Source: Mycobacterium sp. 1274761.0
GTDB lineage: Bacteria > Actinomycetota > Actinomycetes > Mycobacteriales > Mycobacteriaceae
Reading direction: 5' to 3'
Length of the DNA stretch: 64,000 bases
Assembly (NCBI RefSeq): GCF_001668615.1
Contig: NZ_LZMC01000057.1
Coordinates: forward strand, 144,997-208,996
Shown: positions 57,109-64,000 of the stretch, piece by piece
Position numbering within the stretch: the first letter of the stretch is position 1
Layout of the letters: every line of letters starts with the position of its first letter
Position numbers and translations under genes: made by a program
The notes under the pieces: model-generated
Told to the model about the DNA's origin: nothing
What the model saw: only the letters and a program-made list of their open reading frames with translations
The model's database searches: none

Positions 57109-58103
57109 GACGCTGATGACGCCAGAACCTTCTTCGATTCCAGTCGCTCGGCCTTCTTCGCCTCGCGCTCGAGACGCTTCTGCTTGGCGACCTCGAATTT
57201 CTCGCAGGCCTCCTCGAGCTCCTCGACGAGCACGCCGAGATCGTCCCGCATTCGGGCGGCCTCACCGGTGAAGTCCTCGCGTTCGAAGATGCGCCACTTC
57301 TTGAGCACCGGCATCACGACGTCGTCGAGGTGGATGCGCGGGTCATACACTCCGCCGACGGCGATGATCACGGCCTTGCGCCGGAACTCCGGAACGGTGA
57401 ACCCGGGCATCTTGAAATTGCGCAACACGCGGTGCAGCGAGTGCATGGCCTGATCCGGCGCGATTTCGAAGCCTGCCTCGCTGACATCGCGGTAGAAGAT
57501 CATGTGCAGGTTCTCGTCGGCCGAAACGCGTTGCAGCAGTTGGTCGGCGATGGTTTCCTCGCACGCCTTGCCGGTGTTGCGGTGCGAGACGCGGGTGGCC
57601 AGCTCCTGGAACGTCACGTAGATGACCGAGTCGAACAGGCTCTCGGCGAACAGGTCGCCCTGCTGGTTCTGGCCCGGGCTGAAGCCGCGGGTCACCTGCT
57701 CGAGACGCAGGGTCTCCAGCGCGACGGGATCGACGGCGCGCGTGACGACCAGGTAGTCGCGCAGCGCGATGCCGTGCCGGTTTTCCTCCGCGGTCCAGCG
57801 GTTCACCCACTGGCCCCACGCGCCGTCCATGCCGAAGTTCATCGCGATCTCGCGGTGATAGGACGGCAGGTTGTCCTCGGTGAGAAGGTTCTGCACCATC
57901 GCCGTCTGGGCGACCTCGGACAGCTGCGACTGACCGGGCTCCCAGTCCTGGCCGCCGAGCGCGTAGTAGTTCTTGCCGTCCGACCACGGGATGTAGTCGT
58001 GCGGGTTCCAGTCCTTGCGCATCGAGAGATGCCGGTTGAGATTCTTCTCAACGACAGGCTCGAGTTCGTGCAGCAGATGCAGGTCGGTCAGGTTCTCGTG
58101 CAT
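57105..58103 (-). CDS. desA1: acyl-[ACP] desaturase DesA1
   Basis: 332 residues, soluble di-iron acyl-ACP desaturase. The iron ligands are in EENRH (106-110) and DENLH (196-200), with further Glu residues in earlier helices. It introduces double bonds during meromycolate synthesis, an essential mycobacterial envelope function (from memory). The C-terminus is a charged, coiled-coil-like tail rich in Lys/Glu. It has an AGGAGG site 11 nt before the ATG, a leader of about 78 nt, and is coupled to dusB. Confidence 0.96.
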   Translation of the reverse strand: MHENLTDLHLLHELEPVVEKNLNRHLSMRKDWNPHDYIPWSDGKNYYALGGQDWEPGQSQLSEVAQTAMVQNLLTEDNLPSYHREIAMNFGMDGAWGQWVNRWTAEENRHGIALRDYLVVTRAVDPVALETLRLEQVTRGFSPGQNQQGDLFAESLFDSVIYVTFQELATRVSHRNTGKACEETIADQLLQRVSADENLHMIFYRDVSEAGFEIAPDQAMHSLHRVLRNFKMPGFTVPEFRRKAVIIAVGGVYDPRIHLDDVVMPVLKKWRIFEREDFTGEAARMRDDLGVLVEELEEACEKFEVAKQKRLEREAKKAERLESKKVLASSAS

Positions 58104-58127
58104 CAGCCCTGCGTCCTCCTAGCGGGT

Positions 58128-58157
58128 GGACCCTCCGTCGATACTCAGACGGGGTCC
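58128..58157 (-). promoter_or_regulatory. hairpin in the desA1 5' leader
   Basis: GGACCCTCCGTC (58128-58139) and GACGGGGTCC (58148-58157) pair as GGACCC/GGGTCC plus CGTC/GACG. It lies 7 nt upstream of the AGGAGG site (58115-58120) in the transcript and may control translation or mRNA stability. Confidence 0.5.
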
Positions 58158-58188
58158 TCGGGTTTATCTGTACCTCTTGGTTGCAGTG

Positions 58189-58217
58189 AATATATCTGTG
58201 TAACCCGGTGACATCAA
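58189..58217 (-). promoter_or_regulatory. desA1 promoter
   Basis: On the minus strand TTGATG (58217-58212), a 17-nt spacer, then TATATT (58194-58189). ACAGATA occurs twice across this region (near 58198 and 58170) and could be part of an operator. Confidence 0.6.
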
Positions 58218-58399
58218 GTTCCGTGGACCGTGTTGCGGCGTCGGATCGGTCACGATTTCCGACGCGCTCACCTCGGGTACCCAGATCGGCCGCGGCTGCC
58301 GTCTTGGTCGCGGGATTGGCTGGTCAGAGGTATGGTCTGCGCAGGCAGACAACGGCGCCTAGGTTCCTCGCAACGTAGGCCTCAGACATAGGTGGGCAC

Positions 58400-58870
58400 G
58401 TGAAGAAGATCATCATTTCGGCCGGCGTCGGCGCCACAGGCCTTGCCATCGGCGCGCTGGGATTGTCGGGCGCGGGCATCGCCTCCGCCGCTCCGGACGT
58501 GGTGGGAATGACCTACGGTGACGCCGTTTCGAAGATCGAAGAGGGCGGCGGCACGGCGAAGATCGCCGTCACCGTGGGCGATCGCCAGGACGCGATGGGT
58601 GACTGTCTGGTCACCAATGCCGCCGATGCACCGTTTGTCCGCGACCTCGTGGGCTCGTTCGGGCATGCCGACAACGAGGTGCTGTTGACGCTGAACTGCA
58701 ACCGTGGAGCCGCGACGGCGACGACGCCGGGAGCGTCGGCGGCCAGCCCGGAGGGTCGCGCGTTCACGGCCAAGGCCGAAGAGGCGGCCGCGGCCCAACA
58801 GAGCCAGCAAGAAGAGCTCGCGCAGGCCGGCGAAACGCCGGGCGCCACGGAGAACATCCCCGCCGGCTAG
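58400..58870 (+). CDS. small exported protein with PASTA-like N-terminal segment
   Basis: 156 residues from GTG 58400, which has an AGGTGG site. The N-terminus is a signal peptide with cleavage likely at ASA-AP (about residue 30). The first mature stretch, PDVVGMTYGDAVSKIEEGGG, resembles the start of a PASTA domain, but only one partial repeat is visible. Two Cys (MGDCLVTN and TLNCNRG) may pair. The last 50 residues are Ala/Glu/Gln-rich and helical or disordered. Probably secreted; function unknown. The 296 bp between it and desA1 hold the desA1 promoter, the leader hairpin and a TAGGTT -10 box (58360-58365) for this gene. Confidence 0.8.
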   Translation: MKKIIISAGVGATGLAIGALGLSGAGIASAAPDVVGMTYGDAVSKIEEGGGTAKIAVTVGDRQDAMGDCLVTNAADAPFVRDLVGSFGHADNEVLLTLNCNRGAATATTPGASAASPEGRAFTAKAEEAAAAQQSQQEELAQAGETPGATENIPAG

Positions 58871-58888
58871 TTCTCGCCTCTTGAGGCG

Positions 58889-59482
58889 TCAGGACGTCGA
58901 CACCCGGTTGAGAACCATATCGACGCAATGGTCGATGAACTGTTCGCGGGTGGCTGTCAGCCTGCCATCCAGATAGGCGATGAACAGCGCCGTCAGCGCG
59001 CCCAACAACCCCGTGGCCGCCATGGCCTGCTTGGCAGGTTCGGTGATCTCGGTGATGCGGGTGACCTTGCGTTGCAGCAACTCGATGAAACTGGGCATCC
59101 AGCTCGCCCCAGACCTGGTCAACACCGGTTCGACCGTCGGCGCGAGCAGCAGCACCCTACCGCGGGTCGGGTCGTCGACCATCAGGGCGACGAACCGTTC
59201 GACGGCGTCATGGGCACTGGTGGATGACGCAAGCGTGGTCATCGCCTTCGCGCATACGTCGTCGTAGACGGCGCGAACAAACTCGTCCCTGTCGGCAAAA
59301 CTTTCGTAGAAGTAGCGTTCGGTGAGCCCGGTCGCCCTGCACACCGCGCGCACGGTCAGCGCTGGCCCACCCTCGCCGCCGAGCAATTCGACGCCCGCTG
59401 CGATCAGCTCGTCGCGACGCAGCGCCTGACGGTCCTCGAGCGGAACGCCGGACCATCGGCCTCGTCGTTGACCCTCAGGCAC
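58889..59482 (-). CDS. TetR family transcriptional regulator (Rv0825c-like)
   Basis: 197 residues from GTG 59482, with AGGAG 5 nt upstream. The helix-turn-helix is LTVRAVCRATGLTERYFYES (about residues 36-55). The C-terminal domain is helical and hydrophobic near the end (GLLGALTALFIAYLDGRL). A much longer open frame extends upstream across the neighbouring oxygenase gene, but that extension is antisense and not credible. It is divergent from the MpaB-type gene, a likely target. Confidence 0.86.
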   Translation of the reverse strand: MPEGQRRGRWSGVPLEDRQALRRDELIAAGVELLGGEGGPALTVRAVCRATGLTERYFYESFADRDEFVRAVYDDVCAKAMTTLASSTSAHDAVERFVALMVDDPTRGRVLLLAPTVEPVLTRSGASWMPSFIELLQRKVTRITEITEPAKQAMAATGLLGALTALFIAYLDGRLTATREQFIDHCVDMVLNRVSTS

Positions 59483-59551
59483 ATCACTCCTAGACTCGCG
59501 GTGACAACGCACGTAGTCAAAACGACTCCAACGCCGATCGGAAGCACACCA

Positions 59552-60559
59552 GTGACCCAAGATACGTCTGAGGCATGCCCGGCGACCAGGGAAACGACAC
59601 CGGTTGCCGCAGGATGCCCGGTGTCGGGCGGCGGCTATGACGCGGTGCCGGCGCCGTTGGGCCCGGACTCGCTGACGTGGAGATACTTCGGTCAGTGGAC
59701 CGGCCTGCTTCAGGGCACCTGGGCCGGGTCGATGCAGAACATGCACCCGCAACTCGGCGCAGCGGTGAAAGACCACTCGATCTTCTTCATGGAGCGGATC
59801 CCCCGGCTGCTTCGGTCGGTCTATCCCATCGGCGGCGTCGTCTTCGACGGCGATCGCGCACCCAAGACCGGCGCAGAGGTCCGCGACTACCACATCGGCA
59901 TCAAGGGGGTCGACGAGCAGGGCCGCCGCTACAGCGCACTGAACCCCGACGTCTTCTACTGGGCCCACGCCACGTTCTTCAAGTCGACCCTGCTGGCCGC
60001 CGAGAAGTTCGGCGGCGGCCTGACCGACGAACAGCGCCGACAGCTGTTCGACGAACACATCACGTGGTACCGGATGTACGGAATGAGCATGCGTCCGGTG
60101 CCGAAGTCCTGGGAGGAATTCCAGAAGTACTGGGATCACATGTGCCGCAACGTGTTGGAGAACAACTGGGCGGCCCGCGAGGTGATGGACCTGTCGACCA
60201 TGCCGAAACACCCGTCGCTGGAATGGGTGCCGGATCCGCTGTGGCGACTGAATCTGAAAGTCATGCAACGCTTCCTGACATTCATGACCGTTGCCCTCTA
60301 CGACCCGCCGGTTAGGGAGCTGATGGGCTACACCTGGTCGCCTCGCCAGGAGTGGTTGCATCGGCGGTTCTGTGAGGTCGTCACCCTCGCCACCAAGGTG
60401 CTGCCCAAACGCATGCTGATGCATCCGCGCAAGCGCAGCGCCTATGACCGTGCGACCGGCCGACTGCCCGTCGACGCGCCGCTCGTCGAGACGCCGGCGC
60501 GCAATCTGCCGCCCGTCGAGCATCGGGGAAACCCGATGCATTACTGCCCGGCTGTGTAA
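59552..60559 (+). CDS. DUF2236 / MpaB-type oxygenase family protein (Rv0826-like)
   Basis: 335 residues from GTG 59552, which has GGAAG 7 nt upstream; GTG 59501 is an alternative. The family core includes GVVFDGDRAPKTGAEVRDYH, FYWAHATFFKS and DEHITWYRMYGMSMRPVP, with the conserved His and Asp/Arg residues of the haem-binding MpaB/latex-clearing-protein group. A final FCEVVTLATKVLPKRM helix follows. It may oxidise a hydrophobic substrate in a TetR-controlled way; substrate unknown. A TAGACT -10 box lies at 59491-59496. Confidence 0.86.
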   Translation: MTQDTSEACPATRETTPVAAGCPVSGGGYDAVPAPLGPDSLTWRYFGQWTGLLQGTWAGSMQNMHPQLGAAVKDHSIFFMERIPRLLRSVYPIGGVVFDGDRAPKTGAEVRDYHIGIKGVDEQGRRYSALNPDVFYWAHATFFKSTLLAAEKFGGGLTDEQRRQLFDEHITWYRMYGMSMRPVPKSWEEFQKYWDHMCRNVLENNWAAREVMDLSTMPKHPSLEWVPDPLWRLNLKVMQRFLTFMTVALYDPPVRELMGYTWSPRQEWLHRRFCEVVTLATKVLPKRMLMHPRKRSAYDRATGRLPVDAPLVETPARNLPPVEHRGNPMHYCPAV

Positions 60560-60601
60560 GCCGGGTAGCCGGTATCGACCGACTAAACCCGTTATCCCCG
60601 A

Positions 60602-60607
60602 TACCAT
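60602..60607 (+). promoter_or_regulatory. leaderless-type -10 box of the SPFH gene
   Basis: TACCAT, 6 nt upstream of ATG 60614. It is overlapped by a GGTATCG/CGATACC inverted repeat (60571-60577 and 60599-60605). Confidence 0.45.
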
Positions 60608-60613
60608 TTGCCG

Positions 60614-61480
60614 ATGCCATGGCAATTGATTGTCGCGTTGCTGTTTCACATCGTCTCTGTCGTAGCCCTGCTTGTCCGGGCCACCTCGAGCAGCGCACCC
60701 GGTAAGGCGCGCGCGTTGCGAGTTGCGGCCATCGCCGGTGGCCTCACCGTCATCATGTTGATTCTCGGCTCGACCACCATCGTGTCGACCCGCAACATCG
60801 GCGTGGTCACGACGTTCGGCCGGCCGAGCGGCACGCTGTCGAACGGCCTTCACCTCAAGGCGCCGTGGCAGAACGTCACCGAGATGAACGGCACCATCCA
60901 GATCGACAACCACGCCGGGGAGTCGGCAACCACTGTGCGGCTCGGCAACAACTCCACCGCCAATGTCGACAACAGCGTGCGGTGGCGCATTCAGCCCGCT
61001 GCCGCCGACGAATTGTTCCTCGACTACCGGGAATTCGACAATGTCCGGGACAACCTGGTCACCCGTGAGCTCAGGGCGGCGCTCAACGAGGTGTTCGCGG
61101 ATTTCGATCCGCTGGCTCCGGAGAACGCCGAGGGCGCCAACGTTCAGGCCCTCGGCGACAAGGTCGCTGCCAAGCTCCGCGCCAAGGTCGGCGACCAGGT
61201 CGAGATACTCAATGTGATTGTCCCGCTCGTGAATTACGACGAGGCGACGCAGAGCCGGATCAACGCGCTCAACGTCGAGAAAGCGAACACCCGCGTAGCC
61301 GAACAGCGGGCCAAGACCGCGGCGGCCGAGGCGAGGGCCAACGAGATCCTGGCCGCGTCGGTGTCGGACAACCCGAACGTGTTGGTGAGCAAGTGTCTGG
61401 ACAACGCGCGGGAGGGCAAGATCAGCCCGCTTGGCTGCTGGCCGGGCACGTCGGCGGTGCCCACGGTTCCCGCCCGCTGA
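60614..61480 (+). CDS. SPFH (band 7/stomatin-prohibitin) domain membrane protein
   Basis: 288 residues. Two N-terminal hydrophobic segments (LIVALLFHIVSVVALLVRA and VAAIAGGLTVIMLILGSTTI) anchor it. The SPFH domain begins VSTRNIGVVTTFGRPSGTLS and runs through ESATTVRLGNNSTANVDNSV to VNYDEATQSRINALNVEKA. A coiled-coil Ala/Glu/Arg region (AEQRAKTAAAEARANEILAA) follows. Such proteins form membrane rings that organise lipids or proteases. The C-terminus has two Cys. It has a leaderless-type start; a Ser/Thr kinase gene follows with its own -10 box. Confidence 0.9.
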   Translation: MPWQLIVALLFHIVSVVALLVRATSSSAPGKARALRVAAIAGGLTVIMLILGSTTIVSTRNIGVVTTFGRPSGTLSNGLHLKAPWQNVTEMNGTIQIDNHAGESATTVRLGNNSTANVDNSVRWRIQPAAADELFLDYREFDNVRDNLVTRELRAALNEVFADFDPLAPENAEGANVQALGDKVAAKLRAKVGDQVEILNVIVPLVNYDEATQSRINALNVEKANTRVAEQRAKTAAAEARANEILAASVSDNPNVLVSKCLDNAREGKISPLGCWPGTSAVPTVPAR

Positions 61481-61491
61481 TCGGGTCGCGC

Positions 61492-61497
61492 TAGCGT
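61492..61497 (+). promoter_or_regulatory. leaderless-type -10 box of the kinase gene
   Basis: TAGCGT, 6 nt upstream of GTG 61504. Confidence 0.5.
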
Positions 61498-61503
61498 AGG
61501 GGT

Positions 61504-62658
61504 GTGCGAGCGCCAGAGATTCTCGGCGGCCGCTACGAATTGCGGGGGATTCTTGGCCGCGGCGGCATGGCCGAGGTTCGCGACGGGTGGGACCGGCGAT
61601 TGGATCGGCCCGTCGCGGTCAAACTTCTGCATCCCGCCTTCAGCGTGCAGCCCGACAGCCGGGCGCGGTTCGAGTCGGAGGCCCGGGCCGCCGCGGGGTT
61701 GAACCACCCGCACATCGTGGCGGTACACGACAGCGGCGAGCATGACGGAACGCCCTACATCGTGATGGAAAGGCTGTCGGGCCGAACGCTGGCCGACGAG
61801 TTGATGCGGGGACCGATGCCGCAGGCGCGGGTTCGCGCCCTCCTCGACGATGTGCTCTCGGCGCTGGCCGCTGCGCATGCGGCGGGCATCCTGCACCGGG
61901 ACGTTAAGCCGGGCAACGTGTTGCTGACCGCGTCGGGCGACGTGAAGGTTGCCGACTTCGGCATCGCCAAGAGCGCCGAGTCACCCGCGACGATGACCGG
62001 GCAGGTCGTCGGAACGATGGCCTATCTCAGCGCCGACCGGGTGGCGGGCCGTCCCGCGACCGTCGCCGACGATCTCTACGCGGTCGGGGTCATCGGCTAC
62101 GAGGCACTGACGGGTCACAAACCGTTCCCGCAGGACAACCTGGTGGCGTTGGCGCGGGCCATCGCCGACGACACCCCACCGCCGCTGTCGATGGTGCGCC
62201 CGGACGTCGACCCCGCGTTGGTGTCGGTGATCGAACGGGCGATGGCTCGGGACCCGCAGTGGCGCTTTCCCTCTGCTGATGCCATGCGCGCCGCGTTATT
62301 CGCTGTGCCGCACCCTATTTCAGGCCGCCCGCCGACCATGGTGATGGCCGAGCCGTTGCCGCCGCCGGCCACCGTGGCCGTCGCACCGGTGACGGCGCCC
62401 AATCGCAACCGCAGGATCTTGTTCGCCGCCGCCGGCTTGTTCGCAATCGCGCTGGCCGCCGTGCTGATTCTCTTCGAGACGACGTCGCCGTCGTCCACAC
62501 CGAAGCCGGCGACCACCAACACGTCGTTGCCTACCACGCCAACGTCGTCTGCTCTGCCGCCGCCGACATCCGAGCCACCCCCGCCACCGCCGCCGGAGCA
62601 AGTCGAGCCGGCAGGGCCGCCCGGCAAGAAAAAGGGCCACGGCAAAAAAGGCGACTAG
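61504..62658 (+). CDS. membrane Ser/Thr protein kinase (PknB-type) with atypical activation segment
   Basis: 384 residues. Kinase motifs: LGRGGMAEV (18-26), VAVK with Lys40, HRDVKPGN (131-138) and DFG (151-153). The activation segment ends GTMAYLSADR (170-179), where PknB-type kinases normally have a (S/A)PE motif; Pro and Glu are both replaced. The catalytic residues are otherwise intact. A juxtamembrane Pro-rich linker and one helix (ILFAAAGLFAIALAAVLILF, about 306-325) follow. The outside tail is Pro/Ser/Thr-rich and ends in a Lys/Gly cluster, with no PASTA or sensor domain. Confidence 0.92.
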   Translation: MRAPEILGGRYELRGILGRGGMAEVRDGWDRRLDRPVAVKLLHPAFSVQPDSRARFESEARAAAGLNHPHIVAVHDSGEHDGTPYIVMERLSGRTLADELMRGPMPQARVRALLDDVLSALAAAHAAGILHRDVKPGNVLLTASGDVKVADFGIAKSAESPATMTGQVVGTMAYLSADRVAGRPATVADDLYAVGVIGYEALTGHKPFPQDNLVALARAIADDTPPPLSMVRPDVDPALVSVIERAMARDPQWRFPSADAMRAALFAVPHPISGRPPTMVMAEPLPPPATVAVAPVTAPNRNRRILFAAAGLFAIALAAVLILFETTSPSSTPKPATTNTSLPTTPTSSALPPPTSEPPPPPPPEQVEPAGPPGKKKGHGKKGD

Positions 62659-62693
62659 TTCTGCTGCCGTCTTGTCGGTGGGTTGTGGCAGTA

Positions 62694-62709
62694 TCGAATG
62701 TATGTTCGA
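62694..62709. promoter_or_regulatory. LexA-type SOS box over the start codon of the DUF222 gene
   Basis: TCGAATGTATGTTCGA, within a longer perfect 18-bp palindrome (62693-62710). It matches the mycobacterial SOS consensus TCGAAC-N4-GTTCGA except for one base. It covers ATG 62702. Confidence 0.8.
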
Positions 62710-64000
62710 TGTCGAGGGCGCGGTGACGGTGCGCCCGTGTGATCGTTTGGAGGTGTTGTTCGAGGAGTTGTCGCAGTTGTGCGGTCAGCGCAACGCGATC
62801 GATGGCCGCATTGTGGAGATCGTCGCCGAGATCGACCGCGACGGGTTGTGGAGCATCACCGGGACGCGGTCGGTGGCGGCGCTGGTGGCCTGGAAGCTGG
62901 GCGCCTCGACGGCCAACGCCACCACCATCGCCACCCTGGCGCAGCGCTGTGAGGAGTTCCCCCAGTGTGTGGCGGGGTTGCGCGAGGGCCGGTTGTCGCT
63001 GGATCAGGTCGGGGTGATCGCCGCGCGCGCCGGTGCAGGCTCGGATGAGCACTACGCACAGCTGGCCAGCGTGGCCACGGTCAACCAGCTGCGCACCGCG
63101 CTGAAGCTGGAATCACCGCCGGCACCCCCACCCGCCACGCCGCACGACACCACCGACGACGACGACGATGAGGACGCGGACGAGGCGCCGGAGCCGGTGG
63201 TGGAGGCGGCGCGCTCGATCAGCACGACCAGCGATGAGGTGTCCACCACGTGGCGCATCACCCTGCCCCATCCGGAGGCGGCGACGTTCGACGCGGCGCT
63301 GGGGTCACATCTGGACGCGTTGATCACCGAGTGGAACCACGACCACGACACCGGTGCCTCCACGAACGCGCCGCCGCGGCCCTCGACGGTGGATGCGTTG
63401 CTGCGGCTGATCGAGACCGGCTGGGACGCCGAGGTGGTGCGGCGCCCGCACGCCCACCGCACCACCGTGGTGGTGCACCTCGACGTCAACGACCGCATCG
63501 GCGCGCTGCATCGGGGCCCGCTGCTCTCTGATGCCGACCGCCGCTACCTGAGCTGTGATGCCACCTGCGAAGTCTGGTTCCAACGAAACGGCCAACCGAT
63601 CGGAGCGGGCCGCTCCACGCGGGTGATCAACCGCCGGCTGCGCCGCGCACTGGAGTACCGCTATCCCACGTGTGCGGTGCCCGGCTGCGGGGCCACCCGC
63701 GGGCTGCACGCCCATCACATCCGGCACTGGGAAGACGGCGGGGCCACCGAGCTGGACAACCTGGTGCTGCTGTGTCCCTATCACCACCGGCTACACCACC
63801 GCGGCGGCATCACCATCACCGGACCCGCCGACCACCTCGTCGTCACCGACGCCACCGGCGCGGTGATGACCAACAGCACACTGGCCCGCCCACCCACCAC
63901 ACCCCCACCCGAGGTGCCGCCCTATGCCGGACCTCTCGGCGAACGCGCCGACTGGTGGTGGTACGACCCCTACCAACCCCCACCACCCCCCCCCAACTAG
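62702..64000 (+). CDS. DUF222 + HNH endonuclease-domain protein (13E12 repeat family)
   Basis: 432 residues, complete: the TAG is the last three bases of the window. The N-terminal DUF222 domain starts RLEVLFEELSQLCGQRNAID. An acidic Asp/Glu-rich linker (about 150-175) divides it. The C-terminal HNH nuclease motif shows CAVPGCGATRGLHAHHIRHW, then GGATELDNLVLLCPYHHRL with paired Cys for zinc. The tail is Pro/Trp/Tyr-rich. Members of this family occur in multiple mycobacterial copies, and some are LexA-controlled (from memory), which the SOS box supports. ATG 62702 is preferred over an in-frame TTG upstream. Confidence 0.93.
   Translation: MFDVEGAVTVRPCDRLEVLFEELSQLCGQRNAIDGRIVEIVAEIDRDGLWSITGTRSVAALVAWKLGASTANATTIATLAQRCEEFPQCVAGLREGRLSLDQVGVIAARAGAGSDEHYAQLASVATVNQLRTALKLESPPAPPPATPHDTTDDDDDEDADEAPEPVVEAARSISTTSDEVSTTWRITLPHPEAATFDAALGSHLDALITEWNHDHDTGASTNAPPRPSTVDALLRLIETGWDAEVVRRPHAHRTTVVVHLDVNDRIGALHRGPLLSDADRRYLSCDATCEVWFQRNGQPIGAGRSTRVINRRLRRALEYRYPTCAVPGCGATRGLHAHHIRHWEDGGATELDNLVLLCPYHHRLHHRGGITITGPADHLVVTDATGAVMTNSTLARPPTTPPPEVPPYAGPLGERADWWWYDPYQPPPPPPN

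Noticed and set aside
59483..60913. Long minus-strand open frame extending the TetR gene upstream to about 670 codons
   Set aside because: It runs antisense through the MpaB-type gene and its residue content is high-GC shadow; the TetR fold begins at GTG 59482 with an AGGAG site.

Overview
The window is high-GC, gene-dense actinobacterial DNA and almost certainly comes from a fast-growing Mycobacterium/Mycolicibacterium. Evidence: mycothiol synthase (mshD), GlnR, DesA1, LmeA, CYP126, an MCE protein and a 13E12-type DUF222/HNH gene; GTG starts; ATGA/GTGA overlaps; and TAnnnT -10 boxes sitting 6-8 nt before start codons, the mark of leaderless mycobacterial transcripts. From memory, gene order follows the M. 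tuberculosis Rv0769-Rv0826 block, with insertions and losses.

Layout. 1-5.1 kb: an oxidoreductase/catabolic cluster (SDR cut by the window edge, hydroxyisobutyrate-dehydrogenase-like, carboxymuconolactone decarboxylase-like, an unrecognised protein) facing a CYP125-like P450 plus TetR pair. 5.2-42.4 kb: the purine de novo genes purD, purB, purC, purS-purQ, purL, purF and purM. They are scattered singly among unrelated genes: Tat-type esterase, amino-acid permease, CYP126, TehA-like channel, a frameshifted DUF559 gene, intact oligopeptidase B, DoxX/TetR, glutathione peroxidase, a KstD-like flavoprotein, the DyP-encapsulin nanocompartment, M18 aminopeptidase, a Na+/H+ antiporter, a membrane alpha/beta hydrolase, a CPBP protease, an orphan mce gene, YgfZ and PabC. 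Six of the pur transcription units start with a leaderless-type promoter.

42.4-46.9 kb: an unassigned promoter-sORF-hairpin-terminator unit; a nitrobindin operon opened by a 32-residue leaderless membrane peptide; and a sulfur operon (DUF4395, cysA-type sulfurtransferase, sseC) preceded by a polycysteine leaderless ORF, a known type of cysteine-responsive attenuator. Then thiX and lmeA. 47.1-53.7 kb: glnR-mshD, then pstS-C-A-B facing phoU. pstS and phoU both carry an 11-nt-period PHO-type box with nearly the same core. 53.7-64 kb: an LCP cell-wall ligase, dusB (probably CTG-initiated), desA1, a small exported protein, TetR, an MpaB-type oxygenase, an SPFH protein, a Ser/Thr kinase with a non-standard activation segment, and a complete DUF222/HNH gene with a LexA-type SOS box over its start codon.

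I found no tRNA, rRNA, CRISPR array, insertion sequence or phage. Family calls rest on motifs read by eye; comparisons with M. tuberculosis and literature mechanisms are from memory and were not searched.
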